A stretch of 64,000 bases of DNA from Sulfurovum sp. UBA12169 (GCA_002742845.1 DLUH01000005.1:124001-188000); one strand, 5' to 3'. Positions 36,547 to 46,776 are shown, counted from the stretch's first letter. Notes: generated from the letters alone by a model not told the origin. Made by a program: numbers and translations.

Positions 36547-37764
36547 ATGGCTATTTCTATTACTGAAGCATTGGATATTATTTATCAGAATACCTCTGCG
36601 GTAAGCACAGAAATTCTTCCTATTGAGGCGGCATTGGGGCGTATTGTTGCAGAAGATTATATAGCAAAGTTTGATTTGCCCGGATTTGACAACTCCGCCA
36701 TGGATGGCTACGCAGTCAAGTGTGCAGATGCAGGCAACACAGTTGACTGCCATGAAGTTCTCTATGCAGGTGACACTCCAAAAACTAATCTTAAGCAAGG
36801 GTATGCCATTAAAATTATGACCGGTGCACCGATTCCAGAAGGATGCGAAGCCATAGTTCCTGTTGAAAAAGCAAAAATTCAAGGCAATCAAGTAGTGCTG
36901 CCTGCACCAATCGAAAACGGTGCACATATCAGGCATGCGGGAGAGGACATCAAAAGTGGAATTCCTTACCTGCATAAAGGTGAAAAAGTAAATGCTTACA
37001 GTATCGCTCTTCTTGCAAGTCAAGGGGTTACACATCTTATGGTCAAACGCAAAATCAAAGTATCGGTATTTGGCACCGGAGATGAACTCCGTTCACATTT
37101 TGAAAAAATCGCACCGCATCAGCTCTATAATTCAAACACCCCCATGTTTCTTGCACGTGCGCAGGAACTAGGTTGTGAAGTGCGGTATATAGGCAATAGC
37201 GGTGACAGCATTGATTCTCTTAAGGAGGTGATTATATCAGCTATTGATTCTGATATCATTCTTACAAGCGGAGGCGTAAGTATGGGGGATAAAGATTTTA
37301 CAAAAGAAGCTTTTGGCGAACTGGGGATGAAAACCTACTTTAGCCAAGTGGATATTAAACCTGGCAAGCCTACTACCTATGGAAAAATAGGAGAGAGCGC
37401 TATCGTTAATTTACCAGGGAATCCTTTGGCCTCAATGGTAAACTATGAAATTTTTGTATGTGCACTCATTGCGAAAATGAGCGGAGCCAATGCCCACTAT
37501 CATGGTACCATAAGTACACAAATCGCACAAGATTATCAAATGCGCGGAGGAAAATATACTGCGTGCCTGGGGTATTTCGACGGAACTTCTTTTGCGCCTC
37601 TGTCCCAGCAGCTTCCGGGTATGGTGTCGCCTATGCATAAAGCCAATGCAATGATTATCACGACTCCAAATCTCAAGTTTCTCCAAAAAGGTTCAGCCGT
37701 AAAAATTATTCCGATTGGATGGAGCATGCATAGATGTCAAAAAGAAGATTTTTTTACAAAGTAA
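36547..37764 (+). CDS. moeA: Molybdopterin molybdenumtransferase
   Basis: Inserts molybdate into molybdopterin-AMP. Family stretches are FDNSAMDGYAV near residue 54, KIMTGAPIP near 96, GTGDEL near 179, LTSGGVSMGDKDF near 239 and VDIKPGKPTTYG; PGNPLAS is near 296. Length 405 residues. AAAGG lies eight bases before the ATG, and a TATAATC -10 box lies about 35 bp upstream. The molybdenum enzyme in the window is the formate dehydrogenase, and moaA is 3 kb away on the other strand. Confidence 0.96.
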   Translation: MAISITEALDIIYQNTSAVSTEILPIEAALGRIVAEDYIAKFDLPGFDNSAMDGYAVKCADAGNTVDCHEVLYAGDTPKTNLKQGYAIKIMTGAPIPEGCEAIVPVEKAKIQGNQVVLPAPIENGAHIRHAGEDIKSGIPYLHKGEKVNAYSIALLASQGVTHLMVKRKIKVSVFGTGDELRSHFEKIAPHQLYNSNTPMFLARAQELGCEVRYIGNSGDSIDSLKEVIISAIDSDIILTSGGVSMGDKDFTKEAFGELGMKTYFSQVDIKPGKPTTYGKIGESAIVNLPGNPLASMVNYEIFVCALIAKMSGANAHYHGTISTQIAQDYQMRGGKYTACLGYFDGTSFAPLSQQLPGMVSPMHKANAMIITTPNLKFLQKGSAVKIIPIGWSMHRCQKEDFFTK

Positions 37765-37778
37765 GAAGAGTTGAAAGA

Positions 37779-37798
37779 TTTCCCGCAGATGCGGGAAA
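37779..37798. terminator. Hairpin between convergent moeA and cytochrome c genes
   Basis: TTTCCCGC and GCGGGAAA form an 8-bp stem with an AGAT loop, 14 bp after moeA and 12 bp after the cytochrome gene stop (opposite strand). It is followed by A-runs on the plus strand and by a short T-rich stretch on the minus, so it could end both transcripts. Confidence 0.6.
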
Positions 37799-37810
37799 AA
37801 AAGATAAAAC

Positions 37811-38431
37811 TTATTTTATATTTGAGATATATGCCGCAATAGCTTTAATATCTTCATCACTTACTGCATTCATTGTACTTTTCATAAGTGCGCCCATGCC
37901 AGATACATTTCTTGTACCTGTTTTGTATTCATTCATTGCTGCTATAAGATTGGCCTCAGATTGTCCTGCAATAATTTCGGATTTACCAAGTGCTTTTGTT
38001 TTACCGTCCTGTCCGTGGCATCCTGTACATTTTGCATAAGCCGCTGGCGCTTCTAGCACTTTTGTTTCTTGGCCTGATGTCTCTGTTGTTTGATTTGCCT
38101 CCAACGTCTCTTGGATTGCTTCAGAAGTTGTTGTATTCTTTTCGTCTGCCAAAGTCTCCGGCGCAACTGATTGTGCTGCTTTAGCGACTGCTTCTTTTGT
38201 TTTTTCTGCCGCTTCTGCCGCTTCTGTTTTAACCGTATCTGCTATCTCTTTTGATGCTTCAACTGTTTTGGATATTGCCTCTTGTGTTGCAACTTTAGTT
38301 TCTTCTACTGCTTTAGATGCTGTTTCTTTTACTGCTGCGGTTGCTTCAGCAGCTGATTTTTTTGTCTCTTCTCCGCATCCTGTAAAAAGTACTGCTGCGG
38401 CCACCAACGAAAATATTGCTATTTTTTTCAT
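37811..38431 (-). CDS. Lipoprotein monoheme cytochrome c with long helical linker
   Basis: A 206-residue exported protein. The signal peptide ends in the lipobox LFTGC, making Cys19 the lipid-modified residue. Residues 20-125 are a repetitive Ala/Glu/Lys/Thr stretch (units like AVEETKVATQEA, AAEAAEKTKEAVAK) predicted to be a long amphipathic helix. The C-terminal 75 residues are a class I cytochrome c domain: heme motif CTGCH at 135-139 and a distal Met in GMGALMKST. The heme domain thus hangs on a membrane-anchored arm, suited to shuttle electrons between the bc1 complex, sulfide dehydrogenases and oxidases; that is inference. Confidence 0.9.
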   Translation of the reverse strand: MKKIAIFSLVAAAVLFTGCGEETKKSAAEATAAVKETASKAVEETKVATQEAISKTVEASKEIADTVKTEAAEAAEKTKEAVAKAAQSVAPETLADEKNTTTSEAIQETLEANQTTETSGQETKVLEAPAAYAKCTGCHGQDGKTKALGKSEIIAGQSEANLIAAMNEYKTGTRNVSGMGALMKSTMNAVSDEDIKAIAAYISNIK

Positions 38432-38465
38432 TTATTATCCTTATAATTTTAGATTAATGATTATA

Positions 38466-39047
38466 CTAAATTTTTTCTGGATTCTCGATTAATGTGCGTT
38501 GGAGTAGCTTATGCCACAGAGTGTCATCGCTCCATTCGTTTTGTATCTGTTTTGAAAAGATAATCTCTTCTAAACGTATTGTGCCCATCAATTCACTATG
38601 GGCATCCTCTCTAAAGCCTTGAGCGTAGCCTGTTTCTGTTTCGTGAACAATGATACTGTGGAGCCTCACATCTCTTTCTCCGTTCACCATGATTGTGCAT
38701 GCCAATATGCGCTCCACTAGCAAATAAATCACACGTGAAAATTGTTCAGCCGAAGGAGAAACGGGGAGTTCTATCCAACGGCTGCTGTGTCTCTTCATGG
38801 CATCCAGATAGACCTTGTCATCTTTGGACCAAAGAGTGATCGCATGATCAAAAGAATCGATCATCTCCTTAATATACTGCTTGGTTAAACCAAAATCATA
38901 TACCATCTGCCCATTGTCAAGATAGTTTGATTCAAACAATACTTCTACTTTGTAGGAGTGTCCATGGACATTTTCACTACATCGTCGTGTACTGCAATTG
39001 CGCACAATATGTGCGTTTTCAAATTTAAAAAGTTTCCGTATCAACAT
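38466..39047 (-). CDS. queD: 6-carboxytetrahydropterin synthase (QueD)
   Basis: PTPS-fold enzyme of the queuosine/7-deazaguanine pathway. Zinc ligands are in FENAHIV and NVHGHSYKVEV, and the catalytic Cys/His/Glu set is represented by NCSTRRCSENVHGH, FDHAITLW and VHETETGYAQ. At 193 residues it is longer than the ~120 of E. coli QueD because of inserts and a C-terminal extension, seen often in this phylum. Start ATG at 39047 has AAGGA seven bases upstream. queE follows 84 bp upstream on the same strand. Confidence 0.92.
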   Translation of the reverse strand: MLIRKLFKFENAHIVRNCSTRRCSENVHGHSYKVEVLFESNYLDNGQMVYDFGLTKQYIKEMIDSFDHAITLWSKDDKVYLDAMKRHSSRWIELPVSPSAEQFSRVIYLLVERILACTIMVNGERDVRLHSIIVHETETGYAQGFREDAHSELMGTIRLEEIIFSKQIQNEWSDDTLWHKLLQRTLIENPEKI

Positions 39048-39130
39048 ATTTCTATCCTTAATAGGAGTAAGTTTATCTGATTTTAACACATCCACCTAAA
39101 ACTAAGATGAAATAAACCCATCGATACTCT

Positions 39131-39889
39131 TTATACTCCCTGGGTTGTATCAAAAACACGTATGTGCAATCGATCACTGTATCTAAAATTATGTGCCATA
39201 CAAAACAAAAAAACAGATTTGTCATTTTTTACAATCGTGTCCCTGCTTTCACCTACAGGCATACAATATATATCAGAATTTGGCAATATCTCTCTGATTG
39301 CATTAATCTCGTCCAATGCGGTTGTTTCTATCAATTGCACATCAATAGTAAATTTCAAAAACGATTCTTTAGCGTAAGACGCAATGGCTCTTAGCGCTGC
39401 GGGATAAATACGCTTCTCTATGGTTTCACCGCTGTTTGTCAACTTAATAGAGAGTGCGAAAACACAGTTTTTATATACAGGATACTTTTCAAAATCTATC
39501 TCAATGGTGCCATTGGTCTCAAATGTTACAAAAATTTTTTGTGTTACCAGCCACGAGATCACTTCATAAAAAGCTTTATCTTTATAGTACAATAGTGGCT
39601 CACCCCCTGTAATCACCACATGAGGTTGATATCCAATCGCCTGAAATTCATTTGTAAGTTTTTCAATCAACTCGGTACTCTGTTCAATCTTTTGCCATGC
39701 TTTTGCAAAATTGGCGTCTACGGCAAAATAGGTATCACATCCGTACCGTGTCTCGCCCTTGACTTCATAATAAGTTCCAAATCCGGGACAGTTAAGGTTA
39801 CATCCCCCTGTTCTTAAAAAATAAGAGGGAACACCCGCGTATCTGCCTTCCCCTTGTATAGAAAAAAATTGCTCGGTTAGATAAAACAA
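39131..39889 (-). CDS. queE: 7-carboxy-7-deazaguanine synthase (QueE), variant cluster motif
   Basis: Radical SAM ring-contraction enzyme acting after QueD. N-terminal [26 protein letters not shown] is diagnostic. The cluster cysteines would be Cys30, Cys34 and Cys51, a C-x3-C-x16-C spacing with an insertion ([15 protein letters not shown]) where the canonical motif is C-x3-C-x2-[12 protein letters not shown] and [11 protein letters not shown] follow. Length 252 residues. The start is TTG at 39889 with AAAGGA five bases upstream; no ATG is available nearby. Located between moaA and queD. Confidence 0.9.
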   Translation of the reverse strand: MFYLTEQFFSIQGEGRYAGVPSYFLRTGGCNLNCPGFGTYYEVKGETRYGCDTYFAVDANFAKAWQKIEQSTELIEKLTNEFQAIGYQPHVVITGGEPLLYYKDKAFYEVISWLVTQKIFVTFETNGTIEIDFEKYPVYKNCVFALSIKLTNSGETIEKRIYPAALRAIASYAKESFLKFTIDVQLIETTALDEINAIREILPNSDIYCMPVGESRDTIVKNDKSVFLFCMAHNFRYSDRLHIRVFDTTQGV

Positions 39890-39921
39890 AAATATCCTTT
39901 ATTAGTAATTTTGACGAACAA

Positions 39922-40899
39922 TTATCCTCCTGTTTCATAAAACGCACGTGCAGAGGTTTCCTGCGCTTTTCCACTCTCCTCTTCATTCCATCTGTTTTCT
40001 TTGGGTTTATCCTTAAGTACTTGGGCAAGTACTCCGGCCGCTTTTTCTATATCTCCTTCTTTGACCGCCTCAGCGATGCTCATGGCTTCATCAAAGTAAA
40101 GGCACGGTATAAGATTTCCTTCGGCTGTAAGACGAATACGGTTGCAATTTTCACAAAAATCATGTTTATGCGGATCAATCAATCCAAAATCTGTGCCATC
40201 TTCTAAAAGATAATTAAATGATGGGCTAGCCCCTTCTCTTCCTAGGGCTTTGATTGTGTGCGCCTGTTTAACTTTTGCCAAAATTTCTTTGCCGTGCATG
40301 CCTCTCAGTGCTTGGGATGCATGACGGTTTTCCATATATTCAATAAACCGTACTTTAATGTTGCGCGCTTTACAATACTCTAGAATATCTAAAATCTCAT
40401 CATCGTTAATGCCCTTAAGGGGCACCATATTGATTTTAACCTTAAGCCCTACTTCTAAAGCTTTTTCAATTCCTTTGAGTACACGATCCAACACATCCTT
40501 GCCTGCAATTTTGGCAGCCGTCTCTGCCTTAAGGGAATCCAAAGAGATGTTGACCCTTTTGAGTCCTGCATCTTTAAGGCGCTGCGCTGTTTCGGGAAGC
40601 AAATAGCCGTTTGTCGTCAGTGCCAAATCGATATCAGACTTGTAGTCGCTTATCATTTTGATAAAGGTATCCAGATCTTCTCTAAGCAAGGGCTCGCCGC
40701 CGGTCAAACGGATTTTTGTAACCCCTTCATCTATAGCTACCTTTACAAATAAAAAAAGTTCTTCAAAACTAAGTAAATTTTCTTTAGGCACCCAAGAAAA
40801 AGGTTTTTCGGGCATACAATATTGGCATCGAAAATTGCATCTTTCGGTTACTGAAATTCTCAGATAATTTACTGTTCTACCATATCCATCAATAAGCAT
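39922..40899 (-). CDS. moaA: GTP 3',8-cyclase
   Basis: First enzyme of molybdenum cofactor synthesis. Two [4Fe-4S] clusters: the radical SAM site Cys21, Cys25, Cys28 ([13 protein letters not shown]) and the C-terminal site in [30 protein letters not shown] is near residue 64. Length 325 residues, ending in the conserved Gly-Gly. Upstream 139 bp contains the petABC terminator hairpin, so it has its own promoter. Confidence 0.97.
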   Translation of the reverse strand: MLIDGYGRTVNYLRISVTERCNFRCQYCMPEKPFSWVPKENLLSFEELFLFVKVAIDEGVTKIRLTGGEPLLREDLDTFIKMISDYKSDIDLALTTNGYLLPETAQRLKDAGLKRVNISLDSLKAETAAKIAGKDVLDRVLKGIEKALEVGLKVKINMVPLKGINDDEILDILEYCKARNIKVRFIEYMENRHASQALRGMHGKEILAKVKQAHTIKALGREGASPSFNYLLEDGTDFGLIDPHKHDFCENCNRIRLTAEGNLIPCLYFDEAMSIAEAVKEGDIEKAAGVLAQVLKDKPKENRWNEEESGKAQETSARAFYETGG

Positions 40900-40999
40900 T
40901 TCAATCCTATATTTTATAAATTTTGCTTAGAGTATCAAAAAGTAGATAAAAATAAGTTAATGCAGATTGAAAATAAGAATAAAAAAATTATAGGAGCGA

Positions 41000-41022
41000 T
41001 AGCACGGAGAAACTCCGCGCTA
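41000..41022 (-). terminator. Terminator after petABC
   Basis: A ten-pair stem with one mismatch (TAGCACGGAG / CTCCGCGCTA) and a three-base loop lies 16 bp after the petC stop. On the minus strand it is followed, about 12 bases on, by TAATTTTTTT. Suits intrinsic termination of the bc1 operon. Confidence 0.65.
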
Positions 41023-41038
41023 TATTAGAAAAATGTTC

Positions 41039-42034
41039 TTAGTGAAGATCTTTCCATTGAGATTTTTTCCAAAGATAAGCTAGCACTGTAAATACTGCAA
41101 AGAAAAGCAATACCCATGGTCCAATAGCTTCTCTTGCGGGCTTGCTTGGATCTCCAACTTCTTCAAGATACGCTTTTATTTTTTCATATCCTTCGTGCGT
41201 CAATCCGACTCTAGGCATAGAAGTTCCCGGAAGCTGTGTTTGAGGATTTTCTACAAACGTTTCCATGAAATGTTCTGATCTTGCTCTCACCATGATAGAA
41301 AGATCCGGCGGTAATTTACCCATATAGGCTTTTACTAAATCTTGCTCCTCAAGCACTTTGACCTTGTGTGCCAACGCATCTTTTTCATACTTAAATGTAG
41401 GAGTATCGCCAAGCTGCGTTGTCTTTGCATATCTCATAGCATGACATCTGGCACATGCTTCGTCAAACGCTTGTTTGTTTGTTACTTCGCCAGCCATTTT
41501 TTCTTGCATATAGGCAACAATATCTGCAATTTGCTGATCATCAGTAATCATCGTTTTGATCGATCCCATCGGATGCGTCATTGTATCTGCATATTTGTGA
41601 TCAACATTAGATGCCATTGCCGGATCTTTAATGACAGCGATCAAATAATTTTTGTCATACAAAGAACCTGCATGGTCAAGATTAGGCGGAATAACGCCTC
41701 CCATATTGATGCCTGCGCCGTTATGGCATCCCAAACAAGTAGCAAACGCTGCCTCTCCGTTTGCAGCATTGCCTTCAAGCTGTGCGACTTTCTCTACATC
41801 GGCCCAAAATGCTTTTTTTGCTTCTACTTTTGCTTGCGCTTCAGCTTCTTTGCTCCCACTCTCTTTGGCTTTGGCCAATGATGCTTCCGCTTCTTTTATA
41901 TCCGCTTCTCCATTATAGGTAAATCCATGACCTTCCACGTGTTTATGCATTTGTGAGTGCGCAAAAGGCTCAACCCCCCAATAAGTAACAAGCGTAAAGA
42001 ATACAACTACTGCTAATATTTTTAGTTCTCTCAT
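41039..42034 (-). CDS. petC: Diheme cytochrome c1 subunit of the bc1 complex
   Basis: A 331-residue protein with an N-terminal membrane helix (4-20), two class I heme domains (C100-L-G-C-H104 and C194-A-R-C-H198) and a C-terminal anchor helix (PWVLLFFAVFTVLAYLW). Diheme c1 is the Campylobacterota type. An Ala/Lys/Glu-rich helical insert precedes the first heme. Start ATG at 42034 (MRELKILAV) has GGGAGA eight bases upstream; the longer frame overlaps only the short gap to petB. Last gene of petABC, 13 bp after petB. Confidence 0.95.
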   Translation of the reverse strand: MRELKILAVVVFFTLVTYWGVEPFAHSQMHKHVEGHGFTYNGEADIKEAEASLAKAKESGSKEAEAQAKVEAKKAFWADVEKVAQLEGNAANGEAAFATCLGCHNGAGINMGGVIPPNLDHAGSLYDKNYLIAVIKDPAMASNVDHKYADTMTHPMGSIKTMITDDQQIADIVAYMQEKMAGEVTNKQAFDEACARCHAMRYAKTTQLGDTPTFKYEKDALAHKVKVLEEQDLVKAYMGKLPPDLSIMVRARSEHFMETFVENPQTQLPGTSMPRVGLTHEGYEKIKAYLEEVGDPSKPAREAIGPWVLLFFAVFTVLAYLWKKSQWKDLH

Positions 42035-42047
42035 TCTTTTTGTCTCC

Positions 42048-43262
42048 CTACAGCTTTTTTTCAAATTTTGTAATCACAATCAATGCAGGTCCCAACAAAA
42101 GGAATATTACTGCTGCAACTGTTCCCAATGTATTAAAGATACCCTCTGGCGGTAATTTACCCAATACCGTCAATACGATCATGTCAACAATAAGGATCCA
42201 GAACCATACAAAGAAAAGACCTCTTTTGTGTGCCGGTGCCACATTCGGACTTCTGTCGATAAACGGAAGGAAGAAAAGTGCTGCTTGGGCAATACCAAAT
42301 GCAATCAAACCTGGATCTTTCGGGAATGGTCTTAATATCTCATATGACCACAAGAAATACCACTCAGGATAAATGTGTGCCGGTGTCATAAGACCGTCTG
42401 CAGGATCAAAATTCACCGGATCCATTGCAAAATTAAAATGATAAAACACCAAATAAAAGAATAAGATAAAATAAACACCCATTACAAAAACATCTTTACT
42501 TAAAAATACCGGATTGAAAGGAATAACTTTTGATTCTTTTTTCTTGCCTGCTTTATAAAGCTCTGCCGCTTCTTCAAAATCAATTTCAGCACCCTCTTGA
42601 TTGTTTACGTGAGGAATACGAAGTGAACCAAAGTGCAAAACAATAAGTCCGATAATCACCAAAGGAATCAACAATACGTGCAACATAAAGAATCTTGTCA
42701 AGAATGCATCGCCGGGAACATAGTCTCCTCTAATCCATTCAACAAGTCCATACGCTTCAAGTGATCCGCCAGAGAATAAATTGGTAATAACCATACCGGC
42801 CCAATAACTCATCTGACCCCATGGAAGCATATAGCCAGAAAACGCTTCTGCTGAGAATGCTACAAAAAGCAACATACCGGACAACCAAATAAGCTCTCTT
42901 CCTTTTTTATACGAACCATAGTAAATACCTGTAAACATGTGGATATAGATAATAAGAAATACTACTGATGCACCCACTCCATGAATATGCCTCCACAGCC
43001 AACCGTATCCGACTTCGCTCATGATGATATAGTTTACACTATCAAATGCCAAATTCGCATCCGGCTTATAGTACATCAATAAGAAGATACCGCTGATTAG
43101 AAGCACTCCAAAGGTTGCTGCCAAAACCATACCCATTGCCCACAAGAAGTTAATATCTTTAGGGATCCAATACTCAGTTGAGAGTACTCTTTTTAGTGTC
43201 TCAACTGCTAGACGTTGGTCTAGCCATTCATTAACACTGTTTGCTTTTTCAAATTTTGCCAT
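42048..43262 (-). CDS. petB: Cytochrome b of the bc1 complex
   Basis: The quinol-oxidising membrane subunit, 404 residues, about eight helices with paired heme-ligand histidines in WRHIHGVGAS and the FMLHVLLIPLVIIGLIVLHF helix. The Qo-site PEWYF motif is in HIYPEWYFLWSYEIL. The cytochrome b6-like and subunit IV-like halves are in one chain. Middle gene of petABC, 16 bp after petA. Confidence 0.97.
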   Translation of the reverse strand: MAKFEKANSVNEWLDQRLAVETLKRVLSTEYWIPKDINFLWAMGMVLAATFGVLLISGIFLLMYYKPDANLAFDSVNYIIMSEVGYGWLWRHIHGVGASVVFLIIYIHMFTGIYYGSYKKGRELIWLSGMLLFVAFSAEAFSGYMLPWGQMSYWAGMVITNLFSGGSLEAYGLVEWIRGDYVPGDAFLTRFFMLHVLLIPLVIIGLIVLHFGSLRIPHVNNQEGAEIDFEEAAELYKAGKKKESKVIPFNPVFLSKDVFVMGVYFILFFYLVFYHFNFAMDPVNFDPADGLMTPAHIYPEWYFLWSYEILRPFPKDPGLIAFGIAQAALFFLPFIDRSPNVAPAHKRGLFFVWFWILIVDMIVLTVLGKLPPEGIFNTLGTVAAVIFLLLGPALIVITKFEKKL

Positions 43263-43278
43263 CGTTTACTCTCCTTCC

Positions 43279-43791
43279 CTATACCGTTAGACCAGCATCT
43301 AACATTTTTTGAAACTCAGGTCCAGCTTCACCAAGTACCAACTTTGTTCCGTCTATTTTAAACGGCGGAACCTCCAGTGGGCTAGGCGGGGGACCAAATA
43401 TTTGATGTCCGCTCGTGTCAAACTCACCGCCATGACAAGCACAAAGGAATTTACGTTTATCCGGCAAATAGGCTGGGATACATCCTAGGTGTGTACACAA
43501 CCCGATAGACACATGATATCTATCAGAACCTATCACTACATCTCTATCATCTGGCTTCATATCTTTGGATTTTTTTAATACAAAGATAGGCTTTCCTCTC
43601 CATTTTTCTACATTTAGCACATTTTCCTGTGCTGCGCTTAGATCAATTATTGTAAAGCCTGCTGCTTTTACGCTTGGTAACGGATCCCAGCTGCGTTTCA
43701 TTGCATATAGTGCACCAAGTCCACCAAGTGCAGTAAAACCACCAAGAGCCATTCCCATAAAGTCTCTACGACCTTGTACGTCTTTTCCCAT
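43279..43791 (-). CDS. petA: Rieske iron-sulfur subunit of the bc1 complex
   Basis: A 170-residue protein with a Tat signal (QGRRDFMGMALGGFTALGGLGAL) that stays as membrane anchor, and the Rieske [2Fe-2S] motifs CTHLGCIPAY and CACHGGEFD, each giving a Cys and a His ligand. GPPPSPLEVPPF is the conserved proline loop. The ATG at 43791 is supported by AAAGGA six bases upstream. First gene of petABC. Confidence 0.97.
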   Translation of the reverse strand: MGKDVQGRRDFMGMALGGFTALGGLGALYAMKRSWDPLPSVKAAGFTIIDLSAAQENVLNVEKWRGKPIFVLKKSKDMKPDDRDVVIGSDRYHVSIGLCTHLGCIPAYLPDKRKFLCACHGGEFDTSGHQIFGPPPSPLEVPPFKIDGTKLVLGEAGPEFQKMLDAGLTV

Positions 43792-43839
43792 ACTTCTTCC
43801 TTTATAAAATTTGGATTGCATATTATAAAGCGTTTATTA

Positions 43840-44703
43840 TTAAAAAGTTATCTTATTTATTATGTTTCTTACAATTATAGAAGCATTTTTTGTCAGATGG
43901 TGTGTTTTTGAATCAGCCCTCTCAAATTTTTCATATAATTTAGTATCCAAATTATCAATTACGCTGATGTTATTCAGAGTTAAATAGTCTGAAATGTTTT
44001 TATCTTTTTCATCTAATTTGAGATAAATTACCTCTGCGCCACTCGCTTTGGCCTCCAATGCTGTTTGAAAAGAAGCTGTAACCACACGACTGGATGTGCG
44101 TATAAGATCTGTGTACTCTTCTGCCTCATGCAATTTAGAAAAAATTTTCGCCAAATCGTCTTCATATTTGACAAAAAAATAGTGGCCCAACAACAGTTCC
44201 ATGCGATTTGCTTCAAAAAAATGTTTATGAGACAAAATAATCTTATCGTAATCTGCATCACCCAAAAAGAAAAGTGTTCTCTCTTTTTTTAAGCAGGGTT
44301 CAAAATAAATATCATCAATAATCACCGCCGGGATACACGATTCATCTTCACAAAATAACTTCAATACTGTTTCAGTATAGCGTGGTCTATCCTCCGAATT
44401 TTGCTCAAAACGAAACACTGCCTTATACTCGATGCAATATTTTTGAAGCCTTCCTCTGTCATTTTCGGGTGAATCAATAATCAAACTGTCACCTATTTGC
44501 GCAACCAAATCAATATCCTGAATTGTCTCAATCGTCACCGAATCCCTGATGCCAAATTCTTTTGCGGCCAATCCTGCACGAAAATCATTGACAAGCAATC
44601 TTGCTTCAACTCCTTGGGTTTGCAGTTCTTTAAGTAGCGCTGCGCCCCTTTTCATGCGATCAAGTCCTATTTTATGCCCCGTATGAGCATAATAGTACAA
44701 CAT
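43840..44703 (-). CDS. Unknown protein, glycosyltransferase-like N-terminus
   Basis: A 287-residue soluble protein. The start [27 protein letters not shown] resembles the His-x-Gly-rich N-termini of GT-B-fold sugar enzymes (PseG/MurG-like) and VTASFQTALEAKASGAEVIYL resembles the donor-binding half of such folds, but the glycine-rich loops are degenerate. I do not recognise a named family. Its ATG overlaps the mnmG stop by one base (TAATG), so it is translationally coupled to mnmG, and it ends 48 bp before petA. A role in glycan or cofactor-sugar metabolism is only a guess. Confidence 0.8.
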   Translation of the reverse strand: MLYYYAHTGHKIGLDRMKRGAALLKELQTQGVEARLLVNDFRAGLAAKEFGIRDSVTIETIQDIDLVAQIGDSLIIDSPENDRGRLQKYCIEYKAVFRFEQNSEDRPRYTETVLKLFCEDESCIPAVIIDDIYFEPCLKKERTLFFLGDADYDKIILSHKHFFEANRMELLLGHYFFVKYEDDLAKIFSKLHEAEEYTDLIRTSSRVVTASFQTALEAKASGAEVIYLKLDEKDKNISDYLTLNNISVIDNLDTKLYEKFERADSKTHHLTKNASIIVRNIINKITF

Positions 44704-46574
44704 TAACGTTTTCCTTTTTGATTTATTTTAATATATATATGTATAATCTCCAGTGCCGCAGGGGTAACACCGGAAACTTGAGAAGCTTCAAAAAGCGTAG
44801 GCGGCGTTGATCTTTCTAATTTTTCGACAATTTCATTGCTTAATCCGGAAACTTTACGGTACACAAAATCTTCAGGGATTTTGATTTTAAGCATATCCTC
44901 CATTTTGTCTATCTGATCTTGCTGCTTTTCAATATATCGACTATATTTGGCTTCTATAAGTATCTGCTCTATTACTTCATCATTATATTTGTCAAATCCT
45001 GGCAAAAGAGTAACAAGTTTTTCCCTATTGAAATCCCCGCGACCTACAACATCTATCCAGCATGTTCTGTCATTGATTTTCACTGCGCCAATCTCTTCTA
45101 GTTTTGCTAAAAAATCTTTTGTCGGTGTCACATAATTGTGACGCATAAAATTTAATGCTTCTTGAATGTTTTGATGTTTCTCTTCTACTTTCTTTATATA
45201 TTCATCGTCAAGCAATCCCAACGTTTTGCCGTAATGCGAAAGTCTTATGTCAGCGTTGTCTTCTCTCAAAAGCAAGCGATACTCTGCACGAGAGGTAAAC
45301 ATACGATAAGGCTCTTTGGTGCCTTTTGTAACCAAGTCATCGATAAGCACCCCAATATAAGCCTCATCCCGTCTAAGAATAAAAGGCTCTTTGCCTTGCA
45401 GGCTAAGCGCGGCATTGATGCCGGCCATCAACCCTTGTGCCGCTGCTTCTTCATATCCCGTTGTACCATTGATCTGCCCTGCACAGTAAAGCCCTTTGAT
45501 TTTTTTTGTCTCCAAAGTATGTTTTAGATCGGTCGGCTGAATATAGTCGTACTCTATAGCATAACCATAGCGTACAATCTTTGCATTTTCCATTCCTTTA
45601 ACCGAACGTATCATATCCAGCTGAACATCTGTCGGCAAAGAGGTGCTCATGCCATTGATATAATATTCTGTCTCTTCTATGGTTTGGGGTTCCACAAAAA
45701 TCTGATGTCTTGGCCTGTCTCTAAAACGATTAATCTTATCTTCAATGCTGGGACAATATCTAGGTCCCACCCCTTCTATCTGTCCCGAAAAAAGCGGTGC
45801 TCTGTAAAAGTTGCTCTCTATAATCTCATGTGTTGTTTCATTTGTATAGGCAATATAGCACGGAAGCTGCTTGGGGTGAAATGTTTTTCTGTCTGTACGA
45901 AAAGAGAACGGAGGAGGAGGCATATCTCCCGGCTGAACTTCCATGACTGATGTATCAACACTTTTAGCATCTATACGGGCACAAGTTCCTGTTTTTAGTC
46001 GTCCGATATTAAGACCTAAACCTCTTAAGTATTCTGCGAGCTTCACCGATGCAAATTCACCTTGCCTGCCTGCTGTTTGTTTTTTTTCACCAATATGGAT
46101 CAACCCGTTTAGAAACGTTCCTGAAGCAATAATCACTTTGGATGCCAGATAGGTGTTGCCCAGCTGTGTAGCAACACCTCTGACTTCATTTTCTTCTACG
46201 ATAAGCCCTTCGGCAATCTCTTGTTTAAGATCCAAATTTTCTGTATTCAACACTACATCACGCATATAAATACGGTATTTATCCATATCTATTTGTGCCC
46301 TGCTTCCTCTGACTGCCGGACCCTTAGAGGCATTTAGCATACGAAACTGGATACCTGTTGCATCGGTACAAAGCCCCATCTCCCCGCCCAGGGCATCAAG
46401 CTCTTTTACCAAATGTCCTTTCGCCAGTCCGCCTATTGCAGGATTGCATGAAGAAGCCCCAATCTGCTCAACAAGTATCGTAATCATGAGTGTCTTGGCG
46501 CCCATGCGCGCAGAAGCAAGCGCAGCTTCTATTCCTGCATGTCCTCCGCCGATCACTATAGTGTCATAATTCAT
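44703..46574 (-). CDS. mnmG: tRNA uridine-5-carboxymethylaminomethyl modification enzyme MnmG (GidA)
   Basis: FAD enzyme that with MnmE modifies U34 of tRNAs. N-terminal [20 protein letters not shown] binds [25 protein letters not shown], the GTFLNG stretch, [10 protein letters not shown], and the C-terminal [29 protein letters not shown] region are all present. Length 623 residues. MnmE is not in the window, but a stand-alone MnmD-like methyltransferase lies 1.1 kb away. Divergent from ribE, with about 200 bp between their starts. Confidence 0.97.
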   Translation of the reverse strand: MNYDTIVIGGGHAGIEAALASARMGAKTLMITILVEQIGASSCNPAIGGLAKGHLVKELDALGGEMGLCTDATGIQFRMLNASKGPAVRGSRAQIDMDKYRIYMRDVVLNTENLDLKQEIAEGLIVEENEVRGVATQLGNTYLASKVIIASGTFLNGLIHIGEKKQTAGRQGEFASVKLAEYLRGLGLNIGRLKTGTCARIDAKSVDTSVMEVQPGDMPPPPFSFRTDRKTFHPKQLPCYIAYTNETTHEIIESNFYRAPLFSGQIEGVGPRYCPSIEDKINRFRDRPRHQIFVEPQTIEETEYYINGMSTSLPTDVQLDMIRSVKGMENAKIVRYGYAIEYDYIQPTDLKHTLETKKIKGLYCAGQINGTTGYEEAAAQGLMAGINAALSLQGKEPFILRRDEAYIGVLIDDLVTKGTKEPYRMFTSRAEYRLLLREDNADIRLSHYGKTLGLLDDEYIKKVEEKHQNIQEALNFMRHNYVTPTKDFLAKLEEIGAVKINDRTCWIDVVGRGDFNREKLVTLLPGFDKYNDEVIEQILIEAKYSRYIEKQQDQIDKMEDMLKIKIPEDFVYRKVSGLSNEIVEKLERSTPPTLFEASQVSGVTPAALEIIHIYIKINQKGKR

Positions 46575-46776
46575 TTAAAAACTCCATTTTGGAGTGAATA
46601 CTGCTTAATGAACAATAAACAGTTAAGTCTATTTTTAAAAAACTTATAATTTTATTGATAGGAATAAAAAGTAAAGCCAACTGCTCATCTTTTTATTGTT
46701 CACTATTATCTATTCACTAATTTTTGGTTATAATAAACGAATTATATCTAAAATTATTAAGGGACAAAGCGCATTC

